Shown here piece after piece: positions 48,600 to 61,300 of a DNA stretch of 64,000 nucleotides. Positions within the stretch are counted from its first letter, which is position 1; every line of letters starts with the position of its first letter. Source of the DNA: Siderastrea siderea (Eukaryota > Cnidaria > Anthozoa > Scleractinia > Rhizangiidae); contig OZ034979.1 in the NCBI GenBank assembly GCA_964030785.1, positions 36,878,484 to 36,942,483 of the forward strand, given 5' to 3'. A program made the translations under genes and the position numbers. A model generated the notes under the pieces. It worked only from the letters and a program-made list of their open reading frames with translations, made no database searches and was not told the DNA's origin.

Positions 48600-49280
48600 C
48601 TTTAATACTGCGATACCTCCACGATATCACCAGATTTTTCACCACGAATGCAACCAAAGAACGTTTTACAGAGTACTTGTATATATACCAGAAATAGCGG
48701 AAATTACAATAATTCATAAAGAAATCTGAGTTAACATTATCTCATCGTACAAAAGAACTTTGATTGGCAGAAACGGAATTTATCCTCTACAAAATTAATC
48801 ACTTACAAAACAAAACAGTTCATTACAGTTCAACGCCTATTAGCTATGAATCGTTTTCTACGTTGGCTTTTCTATATTTTTTAACAGCAAAGTAAATAAA
48901 ACTTATTGAGAATAATTTCTCCTCCTCACACCGGTAAGGACTGGTACGGGAAGCGAGGGAACGATAAAGGAGAAGTTCATATCTCCCTACACCCTTATTA
49001 CGGTCTTAAAACAGTTGCCGGGAAATAATAAATGAGGTGGGCACTGTCTCCGCGTTTCTAAGCATTACGAGGAAACCCCAATCGCCCCCCCCCCCCCCCT
49101 TCCGCTGCCACTACTTTATTGCCACTGTCTCCCCCTGGATTGGATGCTAGCCTTTCTCAGGGTTAGTTCCCGTTATTGTTTGTTTGGTTTGCCCATCAGT
49201 TCGTCATTACAAATTATTTCATCAGCTTAAAGCGAAGCTGTTTCAACTTTGATTTGAGATTTTTCCAAGCTTTGTTTCAG
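48600..49280. other. Upstream region of gene X copy III
   Basis: No coding frame. Contains a poly-C run at 49,086-49,099. The TTTGTTTCAG acceptor at 49,280 suggests that an untranslated first exon lies somewhere here. Confidence 0.35.
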
Positions 49281-50196
49281 ATAAAGCTAACCTTTATGGC
49301 TGACAAGACGTCCGGTGGATCAAACAACAAGAATTTCACTGAGTGGCAGGTTTCGGATGTTAAACAGGAAACAAAACAGGCCAGAATCCAGCCGTTACGT
49401 AGATTGCAGGTTTAATGCAATCCCTAGGAAACAAAGGCTTTCATGTTTATGAGAGAGAGCGTTTTTGAGAAAATCCTCCGGGATGAATGCGCAGTAATAA
49501 AGACCCTACTAACTTTCAGTGTTTCATGAAACCGGAACCAAGCCTGAGAATTTTCATGCCTCTTACATTGGCGGCCAGCTTCATCCAGCCTGGTCATTTG
49601 TATACTACTGATTTGCTTTCTAGTTTTGGCAAGAGAAGCTTTGCATTCTAACGATGGAACTATTTCGTTTTCAGAAATATATCTTACCTGCTTTGCACTG
49701 CAGGTTATTATCAGGCCTCTCGCTATCGTTTTCGATGAGCCAATCACAGGTAAGAAAAGTAAGTTGACAGAAGGGACCTCGGGGTAGCTTTCCCCAAGAC
49801 AAAAACTCCTAGTTTTGGAACAAGAAAGATTTGTATTCAAAAGTAGTGTCTCCGATTGTTCAAAAAGGAAAACTGGGGAAACTCTTCACATTCCTGCAGC
49901 GAAAAGCCGATCAAAATACTGCCAAGAATTAAAGCTCATCCCTTCATTTTTTAAATCTGAAAACCGCAGTAGTAAAAAATTATCTTTTTGTCTCATATGT
50001 GGTCGTATTAACTCGAAGTTCCTCCTCTATAGCCTCGCTATTACATATTAAATGTCATAGAAGGTAAACAGGAGGGAGGGGGCGTCTCTATTGTTTTCCA
50101 ATTACGTTTGTTGACCCACTCCGCTTGCCAGTGCTACGTCACATAGCAACGAGCGAGAGCTTCGCGCCGCCTGTGCAGATTCGGTGTGCGACACAT

Positions 50197-50350
50197 GCAG
50201 ACTGCAGACTTGCACACTTGCAGACTTGTAGACCTGCAGACTTGCAGACCTGCAGGCCTGCAGACCTGCAGACTTGCAGACATGCAGACCTGCACATGCA
50301 GACGTGCAGACTTGCAGACCCGGAGACAGGACTCGGAGTTTTGCAGACTT
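50197..50350. repeat. Minisatellite of TTGCAGAC/CTGCAGAC octamers
   Basis: About 18 degenerate 8-bp units in the left arm. The right arm keeps only about three (51,545-51,575), so the array has expanded or contracted on one side. Confidence 0.85.
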
Positions 50351-51105
50351 GCTAGGCTCAATTTCCAGCCGTTTGCACAAAACGGCTATAAAAGTTATAA
50401 AATGGGGTTGGAAGGCCTACGCGACACCTACTTCACGTCTTTGTTCGCCGCGCCTTATCTTAGTCTTTTGACTAATTTTGCTTCTTGTGTTTTTGTAGTG
50501 GGTTTAGTTTGGAGGATTTTTATATGGTGACTGAATTGAGCCGTTACAACTTAGGCGTCGCATTTTTTGACTTTGATCTCAAGGTCGTATCTGATCAATT
50601 TTCTGATAACCGGTGGATTCTTGTGGCTCGTGCGCACTGTTTGTTATTCTCAGTTAAATTTGACCTCTGATCGTTTGCTAAGCGACTTAATCATGATGTG
50701 GTTTCTATGCCGCTTTCGGTATATTAGGTACGTTGAATCTGGCTCGTTTAGGAACTTGAGTTTTTCTTTGAGTTTTTTCAGCCTCTCATGTTTGTATTTG
50801 TGACAATAAAGGATCTGAAATATTATGTGCAACGTGATGAGTTTCCCTGCTGATGTTTCTAACGCTGGGCCCGGCTTATTTGTATGATTATGTTGCAGGA
50901 TGTTGTGTTTCGCATCACGGAGTGTGCCCCATGAAACTGAAGTTGTAGCATCTTTCTAGCTATGCAATATGTTAGAGATCGCTGAACTCTGCTTCAGTCA
51001 AACATGTGTCAGTAAGCTCCACTTGAAACTGAGAGTTTCGTGTCTAGGAGCTTTATATCTTTCCTCCTCCTCTTAGCAAGTTCAGTCGACCGGGTGTTTG
51101 TGTAT

Positions 51106-51173
51106 GCCAGTATGTACAAGCAAGACCATGGTTTTGACCCTCCACATGGGTCTCATCAGTTGCCGGGACTGGC
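51106..51173 (-). ncRNA. Type I hammerhead self-cleaving ribozyme (G12A variant)
   Basis: Minus strand 5' to 3': stem I outer GCCAGT, internal loop CCC, inner GGCAA. Next come conserved CTGATGA, stem II GACCC-loop ATGTGGA-GGGTC, then AAAA in place of GAAA. Short stem III is CC-AT-GG, and the cleavage triplet side is TC. Stem I closes with TTGCT, loop TGTACAT and ACTGGC. Every helix pairs (6+5 bp stem I, 5 bp stem II). The internal loop in stem I opposite loop II and the two-base-pair stem III match the layout described for Penelope-like-element hammerheads. The catalytic G12 is A at 51,135, so this copy is expected to cleave poorly or not at all. Confidence 0.75.
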
Positions 51174-51589
51174 TTTGGGCTTTGTGAGACATTGTGAGAC
51201 ATTGTGAGACATTGTGCTTGGCATAGGTTTTTCCCTTGTGTATTTATACCCACTGTGCGGAAGAATCCACCGGTTATCAGAAAATTGATCAGATATGACC
51301 TCGAGATCAAAGTCTTAAAACATGCGACGCCTAAGTTGTAACGGCTCAATTCAGTCACCGTATAAAAATCCTACAAACTAAACCCACTACAAAAACACAA
51401 GAAGCAAAATTGGTCAAAAGACCATTAACATAAGGCGCAGCGAACAAAGACGTGAAGTAGGAGTCGCGTAGGCCCTCCAACCCCATTTTATAAATTTTAT
51501 AGCCGTTTTGTGCAAACGGCTGGAAATTGAGCCCCCTCTGCAGATCTACAGGTCTGCAAGTCTGCAGTCTGCATGTGTCGCACACCGGT

Positions 51590-52984
51590 GTAGATTAGCG
51601 TGGGGCGCCATCGAAGCAAGAACAACAGAGGTCAAGAAGAGACAAATCACTAGGCTAATAACGCTATTGATCGCTAATTTGATCGTAAGTGTGTGAGCTT
51701 TGTTGTTGCTTTTATCTGTTTGTATAAACCGTTACAGTGTTTTGTGTGCGTAATTGTATAATTTTGTTAATTTGTGTCGAGGGCTTTGTGGCGGGACCGC
51801 AATCTTCTTTGCGGGACCAGCAAGGTCAAAATAAATCAGTCACGTTTTTTCTCTAAAATACGCAACGAGTAGTCTTCAGAATAGGACGTTATATTCACTG
51901 TTCACACACGTTTAAATTCGGTATATTTTTTTACGGATTGATTCAGCCGTTCTCCATATCAATCCGTTTGAGTGTGGGCTATTGTTGATTTCTAGATTTC
52001 ACTCCAAATAATCACAGCGGTGTGATCGATTTCCGTCTCTTTGTGAGTACCTACTTTTGTTGACTCTCTTCAATCTTTTGTCTGACTGTCCTTGTGTTAA
52101 TTATCTTGGTTTTCTGTTTTTAAATCTGTGGCCTTTTACGCTGCTTAATGCAATCTATTGGCTTTTTAAAATATTGATTGTGCGGTAATTTTGATCTGTG
52201 TGGCATAATTGCTGCTTCCTGCGAGGGGAATATTGTTGTGGTTGTTTTGCTGTATTTATCGTGTGGTGTTGCGCTTGCGTGGCCTTTAAAATTGTTTCAT
52301 TGTTTCTTTTTGTTAAAAAAAAACAGCATGCCTTCGGGAATAAGCTGTATTTGGTTTTCAAATTTGGTGTATATAATATTATATAGTCTGGTGTTGAACA
52401 CACAAGTGTGACAACAAATTGACAGAAAAATCACAACTTTTAAATTTACTGAATGATGTAATTATTTCATAAGAAAGAAAAAAAACAAGAAAATAGTTTT
52501 AATTATAATAAAATAGTTATAGATAATAACAACTAAAAGAAAAGTGACATAATATTAATGTAATATTATTGTAGTGTCAATAATTATTATTTAGCAGAAA
52601 ATGAAAAGAAACGAATTATGAATTAAAAAATGGTATTTCTTTTAATTTTGGTAACAACAATTTTGCTGTATGATTTAGTATTTAACGTTACTTGTTTTTC
52701 TCCCTGAATAATGCCATTTCTTTGTGTATCTTGTGGCATGTTCTGTACAGTCATGTTGTAATGGCAGCTATTTCAGAAGCCTTTCCAAACATTGCAAGGC
52801 TGTCTCATAGCCTTTACATCCCTTCAATTAAGTTCCTGCCAAATTCCAATTTTAAAAAAAATGCCACGCCAATGGAGTGGGGCAAGTGTTCATCAGACAA
52901 ATTGATTCAAATTTGGGTGTGCTTCACTGGGCACTGTTACTGTTGTTATGCTTGTGTTACTTTACAACAACCTAATTGGGAGGT
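51590..52984. other. Stretch without supportable genes
   Basis: AT-rich, with repeated short frames lacking splice support. A few GT/AG sites only. Possible 5' part of the pseudogene that follows. Confidence 0.4.
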
Positions 52985-53943
52985 ATGAAATTAAGTGCAG
53001 CCTTCGATCAAGACTCCTAACTGGTGATGTGGAAAATGTAAAGAATCTAAGAGTGTGTGATACACACTATGCCAGTTTAACATCCAGAGGGCACAAGCGT
53101 GCAAAGGGTAAAAGTTCATCAAAATCTCGAAGTTTAATGTATTCAACAATCTGTTTAATTTGCAGTAGCATGTACCTTTCTAGACGAGCAAACTGGAAAT
53201 AAAACTGATTTTCACAATGACCTTTATCAAGCTAAAGATTCAAATGACAAATCTAAAGTAAGCTACATATGTATGTCATGTCAGCCATTCTTTTTGAGAT
53301 CTGTCAAAATACAGGATGAATACATAAAAGCTCAAGCTATGTTTGAAGAGACACAACGTTCCAATCCATCACTTTGGTCTGACCCTGCCATCCAAGCCAA
53401 ACCACACACAGAAAGCATCACTTCCACTCAAACGTCTGATGAACCAAAAGCAAAATATGAGTTGCCATGATTTCAAAATTAAAAGCAGGGATTTACTGCA
53501 AGGGTTACTACAACTTCTGGAAGACCAAAGACCCACAGAAAAGACAGCTGAGGGATGCTATGCTTCTGGAGAAAATCTCTCAGAGCCCTTGCAACCAAAT
53601 GCATACACAATCTTTCAATCTGTTCTCCATGTCATCAAATGATGTGTGCAACATGTCCAATTTGTTTGACCAAACACCTGATTATCAAATGGTAAAAACA
53701 ACAGAATTATGGGAGTACAGAGAATTTGACAGACTGCGGATCAATTACACCAAAGCTGGGAAACGAATATAATCACTTGGAGCAACTCAGGCGTTTCATT
53801 TTAAAGAAGGGATTTCAAGAGCCCTTGATTATCTCATGTGACCTGCACAATGGTCCCGCTTATTTGACCGAGGGAAACCAACGCCTCTGGGTCACATTGA
53901 GAGAAGAAATCCCTTTTGTACCCTGCCGTGTGATTCCTCACTG
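52985..53943 (+). pseudogene. ParB/sulfiredoxin-fold-like protein, frame-shifted
   Basis: Consecutive plus frames carry one protein in pieces: about 52,985-53,150 (LTGDVENVKNLRVCDTHYAS...), 53,273-53,467, 53,467-53,760 (KLKAGIYCKGYYNFWKTKD...TTELWEYREFDRLR) and 53,760-53,943. The last piece reads HLEQLRRFILKKGFQEPLII, S-DLHNGPAYLTEGN-RLWV, IPFVPCRVI. It resembles ParB/Srx-type domains, where a GxxxPL...EGNHR pattern forms the nucleotide-binding core. The usual EGNHR histidine is Gln here. At least two frameshifts and a stop break it, with no clean introns between, so a decayed copy is most likely. Confidence 0.45.
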
Positions 53944-53944
53944 A

Positions 53945-54314
53945 TTGCCACCTAATGGATTATGTAAAAATATTGATGCAGATCTTAAAGGATTACAGTC
54001 TTAAGAAGTCATGCTTCCAGAGCATTTAGGACTAACGTTGCTTAACTCCAAGCCAGTTCAATTTTAGACCCATAACTACCATAAACTTCCAAGTAACGAT
54101 CAGGGTATACCTTGACAAAGTGAAGCAAAACATGGAGGCAGTAGGCTTAAGCTGTCATCCTTAATATGTAGGACATGTCCTTCCCCTGACAGAATTAAAA
54201 AAATCATTTGACTTCATGAACCACAACGCACAGCACAACACATACTGTACATGACTTGTACAGGTTAGACGCCTCAGTGGACCACTGGCTTATAACTTTT
54301 GTCTTGTTTTTCAG
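53945..54314. other. Stretch without supportable genes
   Basis: Contains only the acceptor tract leading into the gene X last exon. Confidence 0.4.
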
Positions 54315-54445
54315 AAAAAATAACAGTGGATTCCGTGCAAGACTGTTTGTAATAGACTACTGAGCCTCGTTATCATACACCGTAGGACAAAGTTTATACC
54401 TGCCAATTGTGTTCTCCATATTTGGTTTAACTGCTGGCATTGATT

Positions 54446-56154
54446 CTTCATAAAGGCTCTACTGACAACCCGGACAAAGGCATTTGTTACTACAGTCCGT
54501 TATAACACTCGAAGAAGTATAGTACACCGAACGTCACAAAACAAACCGTTTTTTTGTCAGGCACCACTGCTTTGTTTTGTGATAGAACACCTGATAAACA
54601 ACTATAAAATTCCTTTGCTCAAGTTTAAGCTACCTGACTCTTGGCAGTACTACCCTCTGATTCCTATTTCATCAAGATTTACTTTAACCGATTGTTGAAC
54701 TATGTCAGTTGTTTGTTGTAACCAGAAATCAACCTTGCATAAGCAAAAGCCTAAACCATAAAAAATCATTTAAATGATAATCGGCTATTTTCACGGAAAT
54801 TTTCTTGTTATGTCATCCAGATTCGTCAACTGGATTCTTCAGAAAACGATGGTTATGCTCATGAACACGTCATTCACACATTTATGAGTACTACCGCTTT
54901 TTGTGTTTTAAAAGTGCTTGCGCGTTCGTGCTCTAACGTATTTCATGGTCATGACTTCATATAATTGGTGACGATTTTTCCTGGTGACTGTGATTTCTCT
55001 TGTGTTGAATCAGACCTGGATTGTAGTGTATTTACGCTAATCCCAGTAACGCGTGTCATTGTTCTCTCATGGTGGCAATATTAGCTGGATTTACGAGTGG
55101 ATTTATTGTGACGAAACAACAGATGCCTCTTCGCTGGGTACTAATCAGGCTGAGCCTCTTTTTCAAGGCGAGGCCTGGTAGGCATACTTTCATATGAAAA
55201 TGAGTTTTATTTGCATGAAAATGAAAAGTGATTTTCACATAAACGGCTTTGCACCAGGATTTGCTTAAAAAAGGGAGGCACAGGAGATTTCGGCAATGGA
55301 TTATTCTACCCTTCACTACTGGAGTGGTCTTTAATTGAATGTCGTAAAACCAATACCAAACTGCTTATTCTGACCAATCAGAAAAGATACAAGCGACACA
55401 ACCAGCCAGTCAGAACTCGCAGCGGAAACACGTAACTGGCGTCAAGCGCGGGAAAACGCGTGCTACCAAGTCGCGATTCGTTTTGGTTTTACTTCTGATT
55501 AGTTGAAAAAATGGCACGAGTTGTTTTAACCAGTCATGCGGCATAGTAATGCAAGATTAAAGCAAAGGCAAATTACTCTCGAAGCTCAATTGAAAACCTG
55601 CTCTATTAAGAAAAAAGAAATCGAGTATTTCGTTTTTTTTTCCTTTAAAGTAAGGACCGACCTAACAAATGAGGTTCGTGAATGCGGAGGATCTTTTTGC
55701 AAAGAGCAACTCATTTTCCCGCGCTTTCAGTCGGTTTCTTGAGTTTGCCTCCAGTTCTGATTGGTTCAAAACCAGATTTGCTGATGAGGAGCATTTCAAG
55801 GGATGTGTCCCAGTTCTGGTGAATTACATGAAGTAAGACCCCAGCAAAAAGGGTTCAACATTTCCAATCATCACCGTTTAAAAAAACTATTGGGAACCCT
55901 GTTAAATGTTGGCACCCTGTTACATGATGTTCAATGATTTTGAAGGACGTTGAATGATGTAGAACGGTGTTGAACAAAGTTTTATTCCTGTTAAACATTC
56001 GTACAACAAAGCTGTTCCCCACAATGTTGAATGATAATGAATCCTGCTAAGGGACCAAAAGGTAGAATAAAATATTTTCTTTGTGAACATACTATTTAGA
56101 CTTGGAATATATCAACTCAATTCGTTGAATACTTTCACTTTTATTTCTTTGCAG
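54446..56154. other. Gene-poor stretch
   Basis: A plus frame at 55,536-55,742 (NARLKQRQITLEAQLKTCSI) has protein-like composition but no convincing splice sites or start. Tandem GTTGAA/ATGATGTT-rich wording at 55,840-56,040. Otherwise nothing seen. Confidence 0.35.
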
Positions 56155-56338
56155 GTGTAATTTGTTGTTCCATATCATCCCCCAGTTGTACGGCTACTCG
56201 GCGAACACTAAAGTCTTGTTACAAAATGTGCGTCTGAAATGTGAATTCGAGTCCACTTTGAACTGTACCAGTAAAGATGGGAATGCTGTTGTGGGCAGAT
56301 TTGATTTTGATTCGGTTAATCCCTATGAACATTTGACG
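56155..56338 (+). CDS. Internal exon of an unknown, probably extracellular protein
   Basis: Acceptor TTTCTTTGCAG at 56,154, open frame in phase 2 of 61 codons, and donor ACG|GTAAGT. Encodes CNLLFHIIPQLYGYSANTKV, ...LKCEFESTLNCTSKDGNAVV, GRFDFDSVNPYEHLT. Three or more cysteines and an N-glycosylation site (NCTS) suggest a secreted domain. No neighbouring exon identified; family not recognised. Confidence 0.45.
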
Positions 56339-56469
56339 GTAAGTGTAACTTCAATAAGGGGTGCTTGCTTTTTGCCGCAGTGGCCTTGCAATCAATTTTG
56401 TTTATTTGCACTTCGTTTTTATGCTTTGTAAGTACGCAATTGTTATGTCTTGCGATAAATTATAAGGGT

Positions 56470-56614
56470 AAAATATGTTGTAAATTATTATTACGATTAT
56501 GATTGTTATGATTATAATCATTATTGTAATTATTATGATTATTGTTATTATTATTTTTAATAATAGTAATAATAATAATTTTCAAATTAAAACAATTTTT
56601 ATTACAATTTTACA

Positions 56615-56685
<71 letters not shown>

Positions 56686-56695
56686 TAAATCTCCA
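56470..56695. repeat. (ATT)n microsatellite and AT-rich flank
   Basis: Pure ATT repeats from about 56,617 to 56,683, preceded by mixed ATT/ATG words. Confidence 0.95.
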
Positions 56696-58189
56696 TCAAA
56701 AAGCCCGAGATCTGAACGGGCCGAACCTATTCAGCTTGAAGCTCGAGGGAAGGGGAGGGGAGCTGACGTTGAAAGTTTATGACTTTTTCACTCTGAATAT
56801 GGAAGCCAAAGCCAGCAAACTTTGTGACTTTTCCTAAAATTTATCTGCGAACAGTTTAGTAGGACATATCGTTGTTTAGCAAATCTAACGTTACCATGGC
56901 AACCATATTTTGACAGACAGTTTTCGTAAAATTTTAAATGCGCTGTTTTGTATAAAGTTTTTACTTTATTTCGTTAAATTTTAAATTTTTATATCACTTG
57001 AATGTTTTTTTTATTGCTTTTAACTACTAAAAAGCCTAGCCTGAAAAGAATTAAGCTGCACATTCCAATTAATTGTCTCGGTAGACTCGAAGGTAACTGA
57101 TGAGTATGATGCAGGCATGAAAGGTGTGGATGTGTCCGTCTTCGATACTAAAACTTAGCACGATTTTTTTTCTTTTTTTTAAATCTTTCCACTGATTTCC
57201 GATTCAGATTATGCTGTGCATTACATGTTATCTCTTGTCTTCTCCTGGCTTCTGTGTGACGCAGGAAATCGCGATAAAATCGCCAAGGCAGACCACGTTT
57301 CAAAACACTGAACAAGGCAGAAAATAAGCTAGACGACCCGCTGGTAGCACCACAGATCCAAATACAAGATTTTTATAGACTTTCTGGAGCTTTATAATTT
57401 CTGATCACAGCGGATACGTTACAATGGTTCGTCTTTAGTTCCCACCCACATTGAAGAGAGAGAATCTATTTTTTTAGCATTTAGGTTGGAAACTCAGCCG
57501 AATCACATTTTGTGCGTGTGTCTTAAAGCCAAAACGGAAATTCCGTAAAAGATTTGGCGCGCGAGTTTGTCAAATTGGAACTGTGTTGCAAATGAGATAG
57601 CATTCACAATTTCAGCGAGGCCTGGTACTTGACAGAGGTGGAATATGTGAAATATCATATATGTAAACTGCCGGTAAAATATTAAATGAAAGAACATCGG
57701 GGTTGTTAATGCAACTTAAGCAGTTGCGAAAAAAAGCCTAAGAAAATTAGATGTGAACGGGATTTAAACCTATGGCCCTGCGATTACCAGTGTAGCACCA
57801 GGAATTATATCTCCCATGATTCTTATTTAGTTATTAGAAATTTTGGACTCTTAATGTTAAGAAATTTCTTTGACTGAATCTGAAAATTTTGCAGTCTACC
57901 AATCCACCCAATTTCAAGATTTTTCATTTACATTTCAGTCTTAATTTTTTTTTCCTTTTCATGGCCGGAAACATCCACTGTCATCATCACGGCAAATGAC
58001 GGAAATTTAACTGACGCCGGGCTCCTGCTGACGCAAATAGGTTCTTTGAAAGGAAATATTTTGTTGACAGCGGAACATTGCTTGTGAGCTTACCACCCAA
58101 ATAGAATGGCAACGGATATACAAAGATGGCAAATTATGAGATTCCTTTAATGAAAATGCTGACAATTTTTTACCAAACCGTGAGTCTTG
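56696..58189. other. Stretch without supportable genes
   Basis: A weak tRNA-like B box (GGTTTAAATCCC, minus, about 57,757-57,768) may be a SINE scrap. Otherwise nothing seen. From 58,190 it is duplicon sequence. Confidence 0.35.
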
Positions 58190-58362
58190 AAAAAACGTAA
58201 AGATAGAGAGTCTAAATAAGAAAAATTCATTTTTAAATTAAACTTTTCCAAAGAGTTAGTTGTGCAGAGATTTTATTTGTGTTTTGGGTTAAGAGTTTGC
58301 TGAGAAATACGTAAATAGGGCTTAGTTTACGTTGGCTGTTTCGAAGAGAATAGCATGTATAA

Positions 58363-61300
58363 TGACCGGGTTTGTGGAAATTCAATAATACCCTATTAGA
58401 GGATGAGAACTACAAAGAACTTATCATGTTCTATTATCCGCAAATTGTCGAAAAACACTCGGAAGTAACAGATAAAAAACTACTATGGGAACTAATAAAA
58501 GTGGAACTGCGCTCTAAAACTATAAAATATTCGAAACGAAAAAGAAGAGAAATTAAAGATATTGAAATCACTCTTCAAACTAGGCTACAAGATCTTGACA
58601 ATAAAATTAGCAACAGTAACATTTTAGATAAAGAAATCTTAGATAGTTACGAGGCCCCCAAAGAGGAGTTAAAACGCATACACGAGTTAAGGGGACATGA
58701 GGCTATGTTCAGGTCAAAAATGAAATGGATAGAACAAGGCGAAAAACTAACAGAATATTTCTTCAACTTGGAAAAATCGCTTTATGCAAAAAAATTCATT
58801 CGCGAGTTAAACTTGGAAAATGACGAGATTACATCAAATCCTACACTAATAAACAAAGAAATTGAAAGCTTTTATGCTAACATGTGCACTTCAAAGATTG
58901 ATGGAACCCGAATATCGCAACAAAATATACCCTTTGAAGACTTTATTGAAGGCTTTAATACTCCCAATTAAGCAAGGAAGAGCAAGAACACTTAGATCAG
59001 GACTTGACCTGCAAAGAGCTTAAAGACGCATTAAGTAGCTTCGCTGATAATAAAACGCCAGGGGGAGACGGATTCACAAAAGAATTTGACGAAGCTTTCT
59101 TTGATCTTCTTTGGAAAGACTTACTCAATTCATCCAACGAAGCTTTTAGAAAGGGATCACTTTCCATTTCTCAGAGAAGGGGTATAATAACACTGGTTCC
59201 AAAGGGCGATACCAACTTAACTGATTTATAATTAACGAATTGGCGACCTATATCTCTACTTAATGTCGATTACAAAATTTTGTCCAAGTTGCTGGCGACG
59301 AGAGTCGAAAAATAACTACCAAACTTAATTCATACTGATCAAACTGGGTTCGTTAAAGGAAGATACATAGGTCAAAATATAAGGCTCTTCAGCGATGTAA
59401 TGGATTACGCTGATTATAAAAAACTTCCAGGAATTTTCCTTTTCGTTGACTTCGAGAAAGCTTTCGACACTTTAGAGTGGAATTTTATATCAAAAACACT
59501 AGAAGTTTTTAATTTTGGGCCCAAATTCAGAAATTGGTTCTCCATTCTTTACAATGGCACTCAAAGCTCAGTTATAAATGGTGGATATACAACCTAACCG
59601 ACTATTTTGAAATATCAAGAGGTGTGAGGCAAGGCTGTCTCCTTAGCCCTTTCCTTTTCATCCTTGCAGTAGAATTACTGGCTTTTAAGATTTGAAATGA
59701 ACCAACCTGTGGAGGCATTATGTTACCTAACCAATTTGTGGATGACACCACTATCATCAGCAATAATACGGATTCTCTTAAATCGTACCTACAAATCATT
59801 GAATGGTTTGGGAGTCTCTCCGGACTTAAATTGGATAAAAAGAAAACCAAGCAATGTGGATTGGAACTATGAAGCACAACAAATCTAAGATATTAGAGTT
59901 TAAAAGTACGAAAGACCCGATCAAAGTCCTAGGAGCTTTTTCATCCTACAACCCAGACAAAAACTTTGAATTAAATTTCCTCAGTAGGTTCAGAAGAAAG
60001 AAAACAAAATTGAATCTGTGGCTGTCAAGAGATCTCACACTTTATGGAAAATCTTTTTTAGCTAAAGCACTAGGAGTATCCCAGCTAATTTATATTTGTG
60101 GAATAATAAAAAAGATAAAATCAAGAGGCTACTGAGTCATGTACCAACCACTCGCGAATGGAGGAATTAATTTTATAAATTTTGCAACCATGGTTAAGTC
60201 TCTACGCCTAACCTGGATTAGCAGAATATTGAGTGACACCGACGATTTGTGGAAAGTGATCCCAAATTACTTTCTTTCAGAATACGGAGGATTATCTTTC
60301 CTTCTCCGTTGTAACTACATTCTTGCTTCCGTAAACAATAGCCTCCCTATTTTTATTTTATCGAGAGTTATTGCAATACTTTAAGGAACTGAAAAGCGTG
60401 ACCCAGATCTTTTCTTGTAGTGAATCTATACTTTGGAATAATAAAGCAATAGCCATTGAAAATCATTCGTTTTATTGGAAATCCTGGGTTGAGCGTGGAA
60501 TTTACTTTATTCAAGATATTCTAAACTCCAATGGAAACTTCTTGACGCTTGATGAATTCCAAACCAAGTTCCAGATTAAAACAAACTTTTTAAAATACTT
60601 TCAATTGATAGCAGCTATACCTTTAGATTTAAAAAAGAAAGCCAAGACTCATGCAGCTCCTACGCGTGATTTACTGGAGACAACTACGATGTCCACCTTT
60701 CCAGGAAAAACTAATCTAGATCTATCCGTCATGGGCTGCAAAAATTACTACAAACTTTTTAACGAAAGTTGTGCCACTGAACCGACGGGTGTTAAGAAGT
60801 GGAAAGATAAATTTCCTAATGATTTTGTGGATTGGAGCAATAAATTCTTACACATCTATCGATCATCAAAAGATAACAAATTGAGACAATTTTCTTTCAG
60901 ATTACTCCATAGAACAATCGTAGCAAAAAAAGAACTCAACAAATTTCGTTTAGTTAATGACGCAGCATGCACATTTTGTTCAAACCCCGACTCGATTGAA
61001 CACTCACCTTTTTAGACTGCAATGTTGTAACATCCTTTTATTCCGAAGCATTCTCCTGGTTTAATCAAACCTATGATACTAACATTTACCTCTCAAATAA
61101 ACAAATTACACTCGACGACATAACCCCTGTAACGCGATTGTCAGATCCCATAAAACGCAGTTTACATTTATTCGTTTTATATTTGAAGCGTTAACTTTAC
61201 ACCTGCAAAAGTTTTGAAAAGAAACCCGATCTTTTTTAATTCCGGAAAAAATTTTATTACAGTGGCATCTTGAAAAGTGTACTCTTCGTTAATTATTGGT

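Larger units (their letters stand above)
50183..51586. mobile_element. 1.4-kb inverted-repeat element with hammerhead ribozyme
   Basis: Outer arms GGTGTGCGACACATGCAGAC are inverted at 50,183 and 51,586. Long inner arms 50,355-50,622 and 51,261-51,533 are about 90% identical in inverted orientation. Each arm carries the hairpin AGCCGTTT/AAACGGCT followed by TATAAAA. The ~640-bp centre holds the hammerhead motif and a 10-bp tandem (GTGAGACATT, three units at 51,186). There is no reverse transcriptase, so it is non-autonomous. Penelope-like elements and animal retrozymes carry such ribozymes (established knowledge); assignment here is inference. Confidence 0.65.
49296..54352 (+). pseudogene. Gene X (copy III): first and last exons only
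   Basis: Exon 1 (49,296-49,349) encodes MADKTSGGSNNKNFTEWQ with a leader acceptor at 49,280. Exon 2 (49,704-49,749) has an intact CAG acceptor and GTAAG donor. The last exon (54,315-54,352) encodes KKITVDSVQDCL and stop, two codons longer than in copy I. I find no equivalents of exons 3-6: the middle is occupied by the hammerhead-ribozyme element and a ParB-like pseudogene. The two ends are therefore orphaned, although exon 1 and 2 are better preserved here than in copy I. Confidence 0.5.

Noticed and set aside
50125..50530. Cysteine-rich frames (repeated LQTCRPADLQTC) on both strands
   Set aside because: They are translations of the TTGCAGAC octamer array, with no splice or start support.
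51053..51358. 101-codon minus frame over the hammerhead region
   Set aside because: It crosses the ribozyme, the GTGAGACATT tandem and an inverted arm; it is explained by structural RNA and repeats.
56499..56837. 112-codon frame with poly-leucine
   Set aside because: Translation of the (ATT)n microsatellite.
57093..57140. Second hammerhead candidate at CTGATGAGTATGATG
   Set aside because: Stem II does not pair beyond two bases and stem I is absent.
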